Positions 23,315 to 33,800 of a stretch of 51,386 bases of DNA are shown piece by piece. The notes below the pieces were generated by a model that was given only the letters and a program-made list of their open reading frames with translations, ran no database searches and had not been told where the DNA came from. The stretch's first letter is position 1. Each line of letters opens with the position of its first letter. The position numbers and the translations under genes were made by a program. This DNA is from Enterococcus lemanii (lineage in GTDB: Bacteria > Bacillota > Bacilli > Lactobacillales > Enterococcaceae). The stretch covers positions 1 through 51,386 of the forward strand of contig NZ_JAFBFD010000020.1 of NCBI RefSeq assembly GCF_016909125.1. Direction: 5' to 3'.

Positions 23315-24127
23315 TTATTGTAAAATTCCTAAAGCTGCTAAAAGAATTGAAAGTACCATTACACCTAAGATCAAATAAATCGGTTTTACATTTTTCTTTA
23401 ACGCCCAGAATACTAGCCCAACTAAAGCGGCTGGTAATAATCCTGGCATAATCTGATCGAGTATTTCTTGCCCTTTCATCGTAAAGTCGCCTTGGGTAAA
23501 GTTTAAAGCCACGTTCGCTTTCACAACAGAAGGGATTAAAGCACCCACAACCATCAACCCTAAAATTGAAGTTGATTCTGTTAATAACTTCAAGCTTTTT
23601 TCAATAGTCGCAATTAATTTAGTTCCAGAAGAATAACCTGCATTAAATAAAGGAATACTAACTAATTTTAACGCGACACTAACGGCAATCCATAAGAAAA
23701 TCCCAATGGAACTTCCATCAATCGCCATGTTTGCGGCAATTGCGCCAAAGATGGTCCAAGGAATAACGACAAATAAGCTATCGCCTAATCCGGCTACTGG
23801 TCCCATCAGCCCTGTCTTAATTGACGTAACTGTTTCTTCGGTATTTTCATCGGCATTTTCTTCCATCGCTACGTTGATTCCAAGGATATAAGGAGCGACC
23901 CATGGATTAGTATTGAAAAACTGCAAATGATTGAGTACTGCTTTTTGCAAATCTTCTGGCCGATTTTTGTATGCTTGTTTTAAAAATGGTAAAACAGCGT
24001 AACAATAGGCTAATGCTTACATTTTTTCATAGTTTGACGAAACAGAACTTGTAAAGAACCAACGCCATAAGACACTTTTTTTTGTTTTTTCATCGACTTG
24101 ATTTGAAACGACTTTTGTATTATTCAT
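23315..24127 (-). pseudogene. PTS mannose-family IID gene with an internal stop codon
   Basis: The full frame would encode about 270 residues: SVLWRWFFTSSVSSNYEKM, then a TAA at 24019-24017, then ALAYCYAVLPFLKQAYKNRP, LQFFNTNPWVAPYILGINVA, TGLMGPVAGLGDSLFVVIPW and C-terminal membrane helices. Family members have Gln after NYEKM (NYERMQALGY), so a single C-to-T change (CAA to TAA, codon 37) explains the stop. The rest of the gene shows no further damage, suggesting a recent mutation or a read error. The start ATG overlaps the IIC stop. Without IID the second PTS cannot transport, unless translation restarts internally, and the lost segment is short enough that partial function is not excluded. 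Confidence 0.85.
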
Positions 24128-24899
24128 CTTCATCCATTCCTCCTACCGTTTGAACGACTTGATTACTCGCTTGGCTATTTTTCTTAAAAATAAGTAAGGC
24201 TACTGCAGCCCCGACAATCGCTACCCCTAATAATGGCATATGAACATAAACGGCTAAAACAAAACCAATGACTAAATAACTGAAATACTCTTTCGCCGGT
24301 AAGTAACGGAGTAATAACCCAATCCCGACTGCCGGAAGTAACCCGCCAGCTACGGTTAGTCCGCTTGTTAACCACTCTGGTGTGCGTTCTAAAATTGCAT
24401 TAATCAAAGAAGGGCCAAAAATAACAGCTAATGCGACTGGAATCCCGGTTGTTGCAGCCGTTAAGAAGACACCAAACATTTGCATTTTACTCACCATGCT
24501 GTAATCGCCTTTTTTAACACCTGCTTCGGCTTTATGCACCATCCAAACACCAATTGTATTACGAATAACATCTAATTGAACCATTAATAACGCAACTGGA
24601 ATACCAATTGAAATCCCCACTGAAGCTTCTTGACCAGTTGTAATCGTGATAAAAGTCGCCACAATACTGGCTGTTTGGTAATCAGGAATTGAAGCGCCAC
24701 CAAAATTACTAATTCCAAGAGATAATAACTGCAACGTTCCACCAATGAATAACCCAGTCGTTACATCACCCAAAATTAACCCGGTTACAAAGCCAGCGGT
24801 CACAGGTTGATACGTACCAAACATTGTTGAATTCTTTTCAAAGTTAATAAAAAATCCGTATAATACAATTAAAACTAATTGAAAAAAACTTGCTTCCAT
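24120..24899 (-). CDS. PTS mannose-family IIC component (second system)
   Basis: A 259-residue IIC membrane protein with FVTGLILGDVTTGLFIGGTL, LLSLGISNFGGASIPDYQTA and IPVALLMVQLDVIRNTIGVW, matching the family layout of hydrophobic helices and one conserved loop. It follows the GH31 gene by one base and overlaps the IID pseudogene start. The final residues (MDEDE) are acidic. Confidence 0.92.
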   Translation of the reverse strand: MEASFFQLVLIVLYGFFINFEKNSTMFGTYQPVTAGFVTGLILGDVTTGLFIGGTLQLLSLGISNFGGASIPDYQTASIVATFITITTGQEASVGISIGIPVALLMVQLDVIRNTIGVWMVHKAEAGVKKGDYSMVSKMQMFGVFLTAATTGIPVALAVIFGPSLINAILERTPEWLTSGLTVAGGLLPAVGIGLLLRYLPAKEYFSYLVIGFVLAVYVHMPLLGVAIVGAAVALLIFKKNSQASNQVVQTVGGMDEDE

Positions 24900-24900
24900 T

Positions 24901-26979
24901 TTACTGTTCCTCCTTAATGACTTTCAATAGTTCACTGAAGTTTTCTTTACTTTTTTCTTTAATTAGTACAGGGATTTCGGCTAATTCGGCTTTGATTGTG
25001 ACACTTTGTCCCCCCGCGATTGTTTCATTAGTCCAAAGATTCACCCAATTATCGCCCGCAGGTAAATAAACCAGCCGTTCTGTTGCTTGGTAATCCATCA
25101 CCGGCGCAATTAATAAATCCGAGCCAAATAAATAAGTATTATCAACGTTCCAAGCAGCTAAATCATCGGGATACTCATAAAACAATGGTCGCATTAAAGG
25201 ATCGCCCGTTTCATGTGCCTGTGTCATTAATTTTGAAATATACGGTCGGATTGCTTCTCGAATTTTTAGATATTTCGTTAATATTTGTTCGACTTCTTGT
25301 CCGTAAGACCAAATTTCATTTGGCGCACCGGTAACCATTGAGCCTCCACCTGAATCAGACAAAGGTTTACTGTGTGGCAAACGATCGCCATGCATTCTAA
25401 GAACTGGCGAGAATGTCGCATATTCAAACCATCTTACCAATAACTCTCTAAATTCTTTATCTTTTGGATCACCACCGTGGAATCCACCAATATCCGTTGT
25501 CCACCATGGAATACCCGCCATCCCAACGTTTAATCCGGTATTTACTTGGTTTTTGAAGGCCTCGAAACTACAATCAATGTCACCAGACCAAAGAAGAGCC
25601 CCTTGTCTTTGCGCACCTGCCCAGCCACCGCGAACTAGCGTAACGGTTGGGTGATTTTCTCCTAATCCTTCCGCAATCATTGCTAAATAATCAATCGGAT
25701 AAAGATTACCACATTGCAAATCGGTGCCTTTTTTATAGCGATAATTATCAAAATCATAGACTGCATAGCCTGGTTCTGCGACATCTAGCCAGAAATAAGA
25801 AATGCCTTTATCTTTGTAATTTTTTTTAATGAGACTCCAAACATAGTCTCTGGCTTCCTTGTTCGTCATATCGACAAAGACCGTGTTGCCTTGAATTTGC
25901 ATCGTCAAACGAACTCCGCGATTGACCTTCACTAAATAACCATTATTTAGATATTCCTCATAGTTTTGCGCATCTGTTTGAACTGTAGGCCAAATAGAAA
26001 TCATGGGTTCCACGTGATAATCTTCTTTTAACGTCTTCACAAGTGCTTCTGGCTGCGGCCAAAAATCTTCGTCAAAGCGATATTCCCCTTGTTTTGGCCA
26101 ATGGAAGTAATCAATGGCGATTGTTGATAGTTGAATCCCTTTTGTATGATATTTTTTTACAACTTCTAAAACTTCTTCTGGCGTTCGATACCTAAGCTTA
26201 CTTTGCCATAAACCAAGTAAGTGATCTGGCATTTGTGGAACTTTGCCGGTTACATTTGCATAATTTCGTAAAATATTTTTCGGCGAATCCTCTGCTGTAA
26301 TCCAATAATCAATATAATTCGTTGATTTCATTTCCCAACGTGTCAAATTTTTTGCAAAGGAAACTTCACCAATGCCAGGATGATTCCATAAGAAACCGTA
26401 TCCATTACTAGAGACATAAAAAGGAATCGATATTTGTGAATTACGTTGCGCTAGTTCTAACACCGTGTTTTTTAAATCCAAGAATGTATGTTGATACTGT
26501 CCCATACCATAAATCTTTTCATCCGGATCCGATTCAAAGCGAGTCGTTACGGTAAAATCACTCGATAAATTTGAACGATACTCTCTTGATTTTAATTTTA
26601 ATGTCGAGTTAAAATCCTTTGTAATTTCAATTGTTCCGGCATCTTCACTTCCATCGTCATGCTTAACCGCTCTTAAACGAATGTATTCCTTTAATAAAAG
26701 TTTTCCATTCTCGTCATAAAAAGATAAACGATCGCGATGATCTAATACCACTCGAATTTTCCCATTAATCAGTTCCGCCGAATGGTCATTAACATTAATT
26801 TCTACCTTACCATTTGTCTTTTGACTACCTTCTAACAACGCATTCAGTCGTTTTTCTTCCTTCATATCTGCAAAAGATCGCACCCGTACAGAGTGATCCC
26901 CCCACGCTTCAACAATTAATAATTCATCGTCGAATTTGCGTATGAAGGAATTTTGACCTGCCTTAATCACTACTTTCAA
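24901..26979 (-). CDS. glycoside hydrolase family 31 (alpha-glucosidase/alpha-xylosidase-like)
   Basis: A 692-residue GH31 enzyme acting on alpha-linked glucosides or xylosides. Landmarks: KIYGMGQYQHTFLDLKN (N-terminal beta-domain), LLGLWQSKLRYRTPEEVLEV (start of the barrel), TIAIDYFHWPKQGEYRFD, the nucleophile region YFWLDVAEPGYAVYDFDNY (Asp), RGGWAGAQRQGALLWSGDID (acid/base Asp), and RWFEYATFSPVLRMHGDRLP. No signal peptide is visible, so it acts inside the cell on a sugar brought in by the PTS encoded downstream. It heads the operon, and a ROK regulator is divergent. YicI-type alpha-xylosidases and isomaltose-type glucosidases share these motifs, so specificity is open. Confidence 0.88.
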   Translation of the reverse strand: MKVVIKAGQNSFIRKFDDELLIVEAWGDHSVRVRSFADMKEEKRLNALLEGSQKTNGKVEINVNDHSAELINGKIRVVLDHRDRLSFYDENGKLLLKEYIRLRAVKHDDGSEDAGTIEITKDFNSTLKLKSREYRSNLSSDFTVTTRFESDPDEKIYGMGQYQHTFLDLKNTVLELAQRNSQISIPFYVSSNGYGFLWNHPGIGEVSFAKNLTRWEMKSTNYIDYWITAEDSPKNILRNYANVTGKVPQMPDHLLGLWQSKLRYRTPEEVLEVVKKYHTKGIQLSTIAIDYFHWPKQGEYRFDEDFWPQPEALVKTLKEDYHVEPMISIWPTVQTDAQNYEEYLNNGYLVKVNRGVRLTMQIQGNTVFVDMTNKEARDYVWSLIKKNYKDKGISYFWLDVAEPGYAVYDFDNYRYKKGTDLQCGNLYPIDYLAMIAEGLGENHPTVTLVRGGWAGAQRQGALLWSGDIDCSFEAFKNQVNTGLNVGMAGIPWWTTDIGGFHGGDPKDKEFRELLVRWFEYATFSPVLRMHGDRLPHSKPLSDSGGGSMVTGAPNEIWSYGQEVEQILTKYLKIREAIRPYISKLMTQAHETGDPLMRPLFYEYPDDLAAWNVDNTYLFGSDLLIAPVMDYQATERLVYLPAGDNWVNLWTNETIAGGQSVTIKAELAEIPVLIKEKSKENFSELLKVIKEEQ

Positions 26980-27006
26980 CCTTCTTTCTTTTTTAATTCC
27001 CTCTCG

Positions 27007-27022
27007 TTACAACCGTTTTCAA
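27007..27022 (-). promoter_or_regulatory. cre-like (CcpA) site before the GH31 operon
   Basis: TTGAAAACGGTTGTAA on the minus strand fits the catabolite-responsive element WTGNNARCGNWWWCAW with two mismatches. It lies 28 bases before the GH31 start, a position suited to glucose repression. Confidence 0.5.
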
Positions 27023-27094
27023 AACAAACAACTCAAATTAGCAAATTGATTTTAATTAGCCTGCTTATTCTTTTAATCCTGCTAAATTTTAATT

Positions 27095-27190
27095 GTTAGC
27101 ACGATAAACTAATTAAATAAAAAAAAGAAAAATTTAGCAGTAAATCAATGAATTTGCTTGATTTTTATTTGTTAGCACGATAAACTAATT
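27095..27190. repeat. two identical 20-bp direct repeats, probable ROK operators
   Basis: GTTAGCACGATAAACTAATT occurs at 27095-27114 and again at 27171-27190, start-to-start distance 76 bases (about 7 helical turns), in the divergent region between the GH31 operon and the ROK gene. The inverse strand reads TTAGTTTATCGTGCTAAC, resembling the TTAGTTTG half of XylR-type ROK operators. Two well-spaced sites suggest repression by looping. Confidence 0.65.
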
Positions 27191-27310
27191 GGTAAATAGA
27201 ATATAAATCAGAATTTTTTATTTGTCAACCCTAACTTAGTTTTTTATCATTTTTCCCAAATCAAAAAGTAAGCCCGACCATAAAAAAACTGATCAGACGG
27301 AGGAAATCCA

Positions 27311-28480
27311 ATGATATCAAGCAAATATACCATTCGAGAACAAAATGAATCGCTTATTTTAAATCACATTATTAAACACAAAGAAATATCCAGAGCAGAT
27401 TTAAGCATTGTTTCATCTTTAAACAAAGCTTCCGTCTCCTCCATTACCAAAAAATTAATGGATGACCATCTCATAATTGAAAAGAGAATTGGTGAAGCGA
27501 GCTCTCGCGGTAGAAAACCAATTTTACTAACGTTTAGTCCAACCGCTGGCGTCGCAATTGGTCTTGACTTAGGTTATAACTACCTTGATGCAATGATTGC
27601 CTATCTCGATGGTACTGAGATCAAACGAATTCAGCGAGTCGATACCTATGTTTCAAAAGACAATGTCCTCGCTATGATTGAAGAAGTCGTTCAGAAATTA
27701 TGCATTGACTTGCCAAAAACCCCGCATGGCATCGTCGGTATGACGATTGCTATCCAGGGACAAGTCTTAAATGATCAAATTATCAGCACCACTTATTATG
27801 ATTTAATGGCTTTTGATTTGATTACAAAATTAAACAATACTTATGATTTTCCCGTCAGCATTGAAAATGAAGCGAATTTATCTGCACTAGGAGAATATAC
27901 TTTTTCCTCTGAATTTGAAAACATGATTTCAATCAGTCTACATAGCGGCATTGGGGCCGGATTCGTCAAAAATGGCAAATTAGAAGTTGGCAATCAAGGC
28001 TATGCTGGACAAGTTGGCCACATGATTTTGTTTCCAGACGGGCGTGAGTGTCCTTGTGGCAACCACGGCTGTTTCGATCAATACTGCTCCACTCGAGTCA
28101 TTTATCAAGAAATTGGTCAATTAAAAAACATTGAAAAAGTTAACTCGGATGTGGTCATGCAACTATACCAGAAAAAAGACCCGGAAGTACTCAAAATGAT
28201 TCAAAAATATGCGGAATACCTTGCAATTAGTGTGAACAACATTATTATGATTCAAGCACCGGAAATGGTCATCTTTAACAGTCCCATCACCAAAAAAATT
28301 CCAGCCATTGTTGAATTTATCAAAGACTATTTGAAAAATCGTTACGCCAAAGAAGTCAAAATCATGAACAGTCCCATTCAATGGAATCCGGTAATCTATG
28401 GTGCCATTGCTTTTTCTATCCAGCAATTTTTAAATATCGAGCAACTTAAATTAATGAATGGCGATGCAGTGATGGTGTAG
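27311..28480 (+). CDS. ROK family transcriptional regulator (XylR/NagC-type)
   Basis: A 389-residue ROK repressor. Residues 1-75 form a winged helix (ILNHIIKHKEISRADLSIVS, then SLNKASVSSITKKLM). The remainder is the sugar-kinase-like ROK domain with the GLDLGYNYL phosphate-loop relic, ENEANLSALGEY, SLHSGIGAGFVKNGKLEVGN, and the zinc site CPCGNHGCFDQYCS. GACGGAGGAA precedes the ATG. It is divergent from the GH31/PTS operon and probably binds the twin 20-bp repeats between them, releasing on binding a sugar or sugar phosphate. It is the only regulator beside this operon, unlike the first PTS, which uses a LevR-type activator. Confidence 0.9.
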   Translation: MISSKYTIREQNESLILNHIIKHKEISRADLSIVSSLNKASVSSITKKLMDDHLIIEKRIGEASSRGRKPILLTFSPTAGVAIGLDLGYNYLDAMIAYLDGTEIKRIQRVDTYVSKDNVLAMIEEVVQKLCIDLPKTPHGIVGMTIAIQGQVLNDQIISTTYYDLMAFDLITKLNNTYDFPVSIENEANLSALGEYTFSSEFENMISISLHSGIGAGFVKNGKLEVGNQGYAGQVGHMILFPDGRECPCGNHGCFDQYCSTRVIYQEIGQLKNIEKVNSDVVMQLYQKKDPEVLKMIQKYAEYLAISVNNIIMIQAPEMVIFNSPITKKIPAIVEFIKDYLKNRYAKEVKIMNSPIQWNPVIYGAIAFSIQQFLNIEQLKLMNGDAVMV

Positions 28481-28503
28481 GGTGATTGGAAGTTATCCGT
28501 ATA

Positions 28504-28541
28504 TTCCCGATAAAGCAGGTGAATTTCCTACTTTATCGGGG
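28504..28541 (+). terminator. hairpin after the ROK gene
   Basis: TCCCCGATAAAG-type stem (CCCGATAAAGCAGG pairs with CCTACTTTATCGGG, one mismatch), 24 bases past the ROK stop. The T-run is poor, so it may be a weak terminator or an mRNA 3' stabiliser. Confidence 0.5.
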
Positions 28542-28892
28542 ATTGAGGTTATAAAATTTTATTGACGTAGAATACTTTACTGAAGGATATTTATCAGTTT
28601 TTGAGCGACGTTAATGATAATTTTTGTATTTTACTATATCCATTACACTTACATATAGTTAATATTTTGAAAACATAACTTTCAAGATACTTCGGGTAAC
28701 TTGAAATATTTTTATGCTTTTAGCCAATTGCAGCCTTGTGTATTTTTTTGTTGCAATTGTATGTACTTTTATATCTCGTCATAAACAGCCTCCTTTGTCT
28801 CAAGTTTTATACTAGCATTACTGCCTATAAATTAAACAAAGCAGCTCTCGATGACATCAAGATTACTTATGTCATCGGGTGTTGTCTACTGA
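28542..28892. other. intergenic stretch without a gene
   Basis: About 350 bases with no credible frame. One small perfect hairpin, CGATGACAT / ATGTCATCG, lies at 28849-28877 with no T-run. The stretch leads into the IS21-type tandem repeats at 28893. Confidence 0.4.
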
Positions 28893-28957
28893 GTGGCTCA
28901 TTTTAATGCCGAAGGTGGTTCGTTTTTGCGCAGAGATGGTCAATTTACAGTGCCGTC
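28893..28957 (+). mobile_element. probable end of an IS21-family element (relic)
   Basis: Three degenerate units begin GTGGCTCA, GTGGTTCG and ATGGTCAA at 28893, 28915 and 28936, that is 21-22 bases apart. This spacing and the TGGCTC core match the right end of the IS21-type element at 34967-35013 (ATGGCTCTA units 21 bases apart). No transposase gene is left here. It lies just beyond the stop of the HEPN-motif gene. Confidence 0.4.
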
Positions 28958-29027
28958 TTCAAATGATATTTTGTCTAGCTTAATTTAACAAATGAAAGTT
29001 CATTTTAATTGGCATAATTAAAATAAA

Positions 29028-30806
29028 TTAGAATGGGTTATCTTCATTTACTTTTAACTTCTTTTTAGTAGCCTTCAAAGCTAAATACAGTCCATTTATC
29101 ATTTTGAATTGTTTGTACTCAAAAACATTCTCTAATGTTACTGAACAATAATTATCAAAATCACTAGGTATTATTTCATAACTAATTTCAGCAATAAATT
29201 TATTAAATTCATCATGAGAATAACTATTTCTATAAACTCTAATTCTATTCAATGCCTCACTTAAATCAGGATATTCTCTTTTAAAATCATTGTCAAAATA
29301 TCTCTTGTTTTTTATTTTTGATGTCGTTTTTTTGAAATTTTCTACTATTTTAATACATAATTTAGTTGTGAAAGATTCAAAAGCTGCTTCATCATTCGTT
29401 GGTTCTATTCCTAAAAACAATTCTTCTATATCTGCTCTATTTCCTCTTTCAAACCAATTAAAACCTATAGTTGAAAATAAACTATCTACTTCTTCCATCA
29501 AATTAAAAATTTTACTTGAAGTTGCTTTTAAATTAAAATCCTCTGGAATATCCAATTTCTTACAACTTTTTTCAATTATTTCATTTTTTAAATATGCTAT
29601 TTGCTTACTCGTTAACTCCTCCTGATTTAATAGAACAGCTTTTGAAGAAGTTGCAGATAGACTTATCGGAACAACTGTTGGTGAAAAATATAAACCATAA
29701 ACATCATCTATAATAAAAGTTTGTGGACTATATTTATTACTGCTATACATATTAAGTTTCTTATATTTTTTTGATAGTTTTTTTAGTTTAGTTATACTAC
29801 TTTTTTGTCGATTATCTACTTCTTCTATCCCTGATACAAAAATATTAATAGTTTTTTTTGATTCACACAGCATTTCTATAAAATCAGATAAATCTTCATC
29901 AAGCATTAAAAATTGTGTTAAAGGAAAAAAAATATCAACCTTCTCTTTTACATCACTTAAAAATGTATATGATTTAAAAGTTTTATTATTAGAATTTATT
30001 TCATCATATGATTCAGAATAGTTCTTTTTATTCACCAAAACATTTGTTTCAAAAAAATAATCATACTTATTACTAGTAATTAAACTGTTAGCTGATTCTT
30101 TCTCTAAAATAAACTGCTCTAAAATTCGATTTCTTTCAGTTCTATAGTATGCTCTAATTTCGACATTATTCTGTTTATTTAAAAAATAGTAAATATTGAA
30201 CTTTCTATATACAGTTCCTTTTTCTTCAGCTGTTAAAACTTCTAGTAATTCACCTTTATAACGATTATCTCCCATATTTTTTCTATATTTCCAAATAGGT
30301 CTTATTTTTTCTAAAGACAAATCCACATCATAAAACTGTTCATCTTCATAAATAGAGTTAAAATACGATTTTTGCTTATCTTTAAAACGAATATAAGATG
30401 CCTCCTCTTGATAAGAAAGCTCTCCTGTAATTTTATTTACAACTAAATTGAAATCTTTTTTTACCCTATTATTTATTTTTCTATTAAAGATATATTTTCT
30501 ACCATCATCTGTTAATCCTTTAGTTAAGTAATCAATATATTCCTTTTGTAATAAATTTAAATAACTGTTTTGAATATCATCAGTTGGCACAGCTAATAGA
30601 TTTGACGCTCTATTTATGTTAAATTTTTCAACATCAATGCCATATAACCTTAATACAGCATCTTCTATCGGAGACAACTTCTCTTCATTTGAAACATATG
30701 CCGTCAAATTTAAATTAGAAAAAGGTATTAGTAATGTCGATTTTGAGATTATTTTACCTTCCTCTTCACTTTCCAAAACAAATAAATCTTCTTCCCTAAT
30801 AATCAT
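29028..30806 (-). CDS. HEPN-motif protein encoded with a kinase-helicase
   Basis: I do not recognise this 592-residue protein as a named family. Three parts can be seen. Residues ~45-110 look like a winged helix (LSPIEDAVLRLYGIDVEKFN and following). A middle segment (INIFVSGIEEVDN, LNMYSSNKYSPQTFIIDD) resembles a degenerate phospholipase-D-like fold without its HxK catalytic motifs. Near the C terminus, RNSYSH at residues 526-531 is the R-N-x3-H motif of HEPN RNases, set between helices. GTAGGAGGGGG precedes the ATG at 30806, 9 bases after the helicase stop, so the genes are co-transcribed; a longer start would overlap the helicase. Very AT-rich. Likely an RNase effector or adaptor of a defence system; this is inference. 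Confidence 0.55.
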   Translation of the reverse strand: MIIREEDLFVLESEEEGKIISKSTLLIPFSNLNLTAYVSNEEKLSPIEDAVLRLYGIDVEKFNINRASNLLAVPTDDIQNSYLNLLQKEYIDYLTKGLTDDGRKYIFNRKINNRVKKDFNLVVNKITGELSYQEEASYIRFKDKQKSYFNSIYEDEQFYDVDLSLEKIRPIWKYRKNMGDNRYKGELLEVLTAEEKGTVYRKFNIYYFLNKQNNVEIRAYYRTERNRILEQFILEKESANSLITSNKYDYFFETNVLVNKKNYSESYDEINSNNKTFKSYTFLSDVKEKVDIFFPLTQFLMLDEDLSDFIEMLCESKKTINIFVSGIEEVDNRQKSSITKLKKLSKKYKKLNMYSSNKYSPQTFIIDDVYGLYFSPTVVPISLSATSSKAVLLNQEELTSKQIAYLKNEIIEKSCKKLDIPEDFNLKATSSKIFNLMEEVDSLFSTIGFNWFERGNRADIEELFLGIEPTNDEAAFESFTTKLCIKIVENFKKTTSKIKNKRYFDNDFKREYPDLSEALNRIRVYRNSYSHDEFNKFIAEISYEIIPSDFDNYCSVTLENVFEYKQFKMINGLYLALKATKKKLKVNEDNPF

Positions 30807-30817
30807 TTTTCCCCCTC

Positions 30818-33800
30818 CTACATCAAAAGTGCACAATCAAGTGGATTATCAATTATATATTTAAGTAATCTTGTAAACGGATTATTTTCCAGTGGATAAT
30901 ATTCAGATACTTCACTATCTCCAATTATTATCAGATGTTCTTTTGCCCTTGATAGCGATACATTTAGTCTTCTTTCATCTTTCAAAAATCCTAAACTTGA
31001 ACTATCATTACTTCTTACAATGCTATAAATAATAATATCTTTTTCACTCCCCTGAAACGCATCAACATTGTCAATTTCTATATCTAGAAATTCGTAATCT
31101 CTATTAACTTTATCAAGTAATAGATTTTTTTGAGCATCATATCCTGATATAATTCCCACTGACTTTTTCCTTTTTTTAGTTTTAAGATAATCATTAATTC
31201 TATCTAATTGTTTATTTATCTGATTCAATTCCTCATAGTTTTTAAATGAGTTCTCTTCTTTACTTTCTGATTTATTCGGACTATTGTTTGTATCTATCCA
31301 AGTCACTGATTTTAATATTGGAGATAACACATAATCTTTATCTGTAAAATAATCTTCTATTGTAATATTTTGATAATATAAATTATTAATTAACTTAGAT
31401 ATGACAGGATTCATTCTAAACTGTACATCTAATGTTACCTTCAACTTTGTACTTAATTTCTCATAGAGATCTTTAAATAAACTTTCTTCTAAAGCTTGCT
31501 GGATATCTTTAGCCATTCTATCTGTTTTTTCTAAATTTACAATTGGAGGAAGTTGTTTATGATCTCCTACTAAAATAGCTTTTTTAGCTCTAACTAGAGG
31601 TATCAGAAGTTCAGGAACTGTTGATCTCGCTGCCTCATCAATTATTACCCATTCAAATTCTAAATCATCAAATATGTCATATGATGCTATACCGCTGCAT
31701 GTAGAACATACTAAAAAAGAATTCTCAATTATTTTTTTTTCAAATTGCTCTGAATTTGATAAATCTAAATACCAGTCTTTCAGTATTGAGACTAATTTTT
31801 TTCCTCACTGTGTTCATCTGTTATAAGGTCGTCTATTTGTTCTCTATTTTTTTTGGAATCATCATCTAAATAATTTATTATTAATTCAATTTCTTTATCT
31901 TTGTATTTTAATAAATTTGTCATTTCTATTTTAAAATTTTCTAAAGATTCTTTTTTTACTTTTTTTGCCCACTTCATAGAATGTTTATCCATTTGTAAAC
32001 TTTCATTTTCACTTGAAATTTTTTCTTCTTTTCCAAGCCTTACAATATAATTATCTGCATCAGATTTAACTTTTTTCATATTTTTTCTAATGTCTTTAAG
32101 AGCATGATCAACAGCGACATGAGAAGGAGACACAAATAATACTTTTTTCTCCGGAAACTGTGAAAATAATTGGGAAATCATTTCTGATATCAAAGTTGTT
32201 TTTCCAGTTCCTGGAGGACCTTGGACCAGATACAAATCTTTAGTAGATAAAGCATTTTCTATAATTTCAACTGTACTATCAAGTATTTTTTTATCAAATT
32301 TATTTTTTACAAAAAAATCTTTGTTCTCACTACTAGCCACTCTAGGATTATTTAATATATCGAATAGAAAAGTGTTTACAGATGTTCGTTCTAACAATTG
32401 TCTCATTGCATTGCTATAGCTATTAGTTAATCTAGTAGCCATATAATTATTAACACCTATTTGACCTTTCTTATTAAAATTTTCTTTGTTAAAGCTTCGA
32501 GCAGCAATTATTCTAATACTATCCTTAGTCAAATATTTATAAAATTCTCCTACAATTAACTCTTTACCATTTTTTGAAACTAATTGTATTTTATCTTTTG
32601 GTTCAAATTCAAATGGACGCTCTAGTTTAAAATCTAAAAAATTAGAGTTCTCACTATACTCCATTGATAGATACCTTCCTAGATTTGTTTTTAAATACGA
32701 TTCATATTTTTTTCTTTTTAAATAGTCATCCCATATAGTCAATAAATCACTCATGGAATTTTTTTCATTTCTTTTTATTTGATCTATTCTATATTGATTT
32801 TCTAACTTTTCTTTTAAATATTCTAAATAAATAAAATCATTTTTTTGTATATATTTCCAATTTTGAGGGTAAACCTCAACTTTAGCTCCAATCTTAGTTC
32901 CTCGTTGTTTTTGAGAAAAGTTATCTAAGTTCCAAACACCTGTAATAATCACTTGCTCACTTTCTACAAACTTAATACGATATTTTACTTCATTACCGAT
33001 TAAATAACTAGATTGATTATGCCCCATAAAGATAACTTTTGATTTTTTTAATGATTCCAAAATAAATTTTTGAACAAAGTTACTATTAGTACCCTGAATC
33101 TTTTCCAAGCTATACAATTTTTCTGGAATGTCATTTGAATAAGTTAGCTTTAAAACTTGATTTTGATGTTCTATATCTAGTGCTGCTTTTTGTATATCAT
33201 CATAAAGAACATCTACTGCACTATATCTATCCTCACGAGCTGGCATTGTGGCTTTTATAACAATTGGTTTAAGAAGATTGTGCAGTGAAGATTTACTTAT
33301 CTCATCTTGTATTAAGGCATCATCTGTATTTAAGATATTATCTGTGAATATATAATTTATTAATATTCCTAAAGAATAAATGTCACTTTCCTCTGATGTA
33401 GATAATTTCTTTTTCTGTTCTGGAGAAGCAAAAGGTGATGTTTTAAATTCTCTAAGTGTCATAGATGTTTTAAATGTAATGCTATCTTTAATTTTACTAA
33501 TACCAAAATCAATTATTTTAACTTTACTACCGTCATTGGAAATCAATATATTACTAGGTTTTATATCTCTATGAATTATTTTTTTATTATGACAAGCAAT
33601 AAAACCACTTAAAATATTTAACAAAATTTCAAATTTTTGTTTATCTGAAAAACTTTGTATCACTTCATTTAGAGGTTTTAACTCTTTATCAAACTCTGTA
33701 ACAAGATAATATTGATCATCATATTCAAATGAATCTATATATTTTATGATGTTGCTATTATTAAGTAATGTTAAAGCTTCTTTTTCTCTATTAAACAATT

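Noticed and set aside
27095-27190. Twin 20-bp repeats as a CRISPR array
   Set aside because: Only two units, no cas genes, position between divergent operon and regulator; operators explain them.
30818-31516. Separate 232-codon helicase gene
   Set aside because: It starts at an internal Met. The same frame is open upstream to the A7 run and encodes the helicase motifs that should precede it, so it is the 3' part of the kinase-helicase, not an independent gene.
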